Positions 63,778 to 64,000 of a stretch of 64,000 nucleotides of DNA are shown here, one piece after another. The first letter of the stretch is position 1; every line of letters begins with the position of its first letter. Source of the stretch: Naasia lichenicola (lineage in GTDB: Bacteria > Actinomycetota > Actinomycetes > Actinomycetales > Microbacteriaceae). The DNA lies in the NCBI RefSeq assembly GCF_004801885.1, contig NZ_SSSM01000005.1:248001-312000 (forward strand), in the 5' to 3' direction. The position numbers and the translations under genes are program-made. Under the pieces are notes generated by a model that ran no database searches, had not been told where the DNA came from, and saw only the letters and a list, made by a program, of their open reading frames with translations.

Positions 63778-64000
63778 TCAGCTGGACGGCGCGACCATGT
63801 CGACGAGCTGGCTCGCCAGACCCGCGTAGCCCGCGGGTGTCAGCGCGGTGAGCGACGCCTTGGCGTCGGCTCCGATGTCGAGCCCGGCGATGAACTCGGC
63901 CAGGCGCGCACCGTCGACCCGGCGACCGCGCGTCAGATCCTTGAGCACGGCGTACGGATCGGCGATGGAGCTCCGTCCCGCGACCACCTCTGCGCGGATG
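63778..64000 (-). CDS. purB: Adenylosuccinate lyase, C-terminal end (5' part outside window)
   Basis: About 73 residues are visible, ending the protein: IRAEVVAGRSSIADPYAVLKD, then LTRGRRVDGARLAEFIAGL and ALTPAGYAGLASQLV. These match the C terminus of long-form PurB, which makes fumarate and AMP or AICAR in purine synthesis. The short fragment makes the call less than certain. Confidence 0.75.
   Translation of the reverse strand, partial: IRAEVVAGRSSIADPYAVLKDLTRGRRVDGARLAEFIAGLDIGADAKASLTALTPAGYAGLASQLVDMVAPSS

Overview
This 64 kb window is a high-GC actinobacterial chromosome segment around the replication origin. It looks like Microbacteriaceae, most likely Microbacterium or a close relative. 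The evidence is gene content and order: gnd lies between dnaN and recF, the FHA-PstP-RodA-PbpA-PknA-PknB cluster is complete, and NucS, CrgA, a class E sortase and a DUF6049 protein are present. No mobile element, prophage or CRISPR array was seen. The identification comes from reading, not from a database search.

Layout. Positions 1-14.3 kb hold the more variable part: the end of hemA, a serine beta-lactamase-fold protein without its serine, an M13 peptidase, two transporter or phosphatase genes, nucS, csoR with its operator, zwf, msrA-msrB, malQ and an amidase. A tRNA-Leu and a patch of 23-bp repeats follow. Positions 14.9-24.3 kb are the growth and division signalling operon (two FHA proteins, PP2C phosphatase, RodA, PbpA, PknA, PknB), built with start/stop overlaps. 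Then come an amidotransferase, a small membrane protein, sortase E, crgA, rhomboid, cyclophilin, a surface protein with an LASTG sorting signal, an MFS exporter, tRNA-Ile and tRNA-Ala.

Positions 31.6-43.3 kb (minus strand) are the dnaA-dnaN-gnd-recF-dciA-gyrB-gyrA block with the candidate oriC at 41.06-41.87 kb. From 43.8 kb the plus strand runs rpmH-rnpA-yidD-yidC-jag-rsmG-parA-parB with a parS at the parA start codon. The minus strand then carries ddl and an aminotransferase, trxA, trxB, murJ and DUF6049. The window ends with pcnA, rpsF-ssb-rpsR-rplI, dnaB, two small membrane proteins and the end of purB.

How it fits together: replication initiation (dnaA, dnaN, dnaB, gyrase), segregation (parABS), envelope growth (RodA/PbpA, MurJ, Ddl, CrgA, sortase) and kinase control (PknA/PknB/PstP/FHA) sit within 50 kb of oriC. 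DnaA-box-like motifs also occur around crgA and upstream of dnaB. I found no clearly new multi-gene system. The most unusual items are the serine-less beta-lactamase-like protein, a CsoR operator that coincides with a leaderless promoter, a 19-codon coupling ORF between rodA and pbpA, a malQ that seems to lack its N-terminal sandwich domain, three intergenic repeat families, and a SrtE/LASTG pair.
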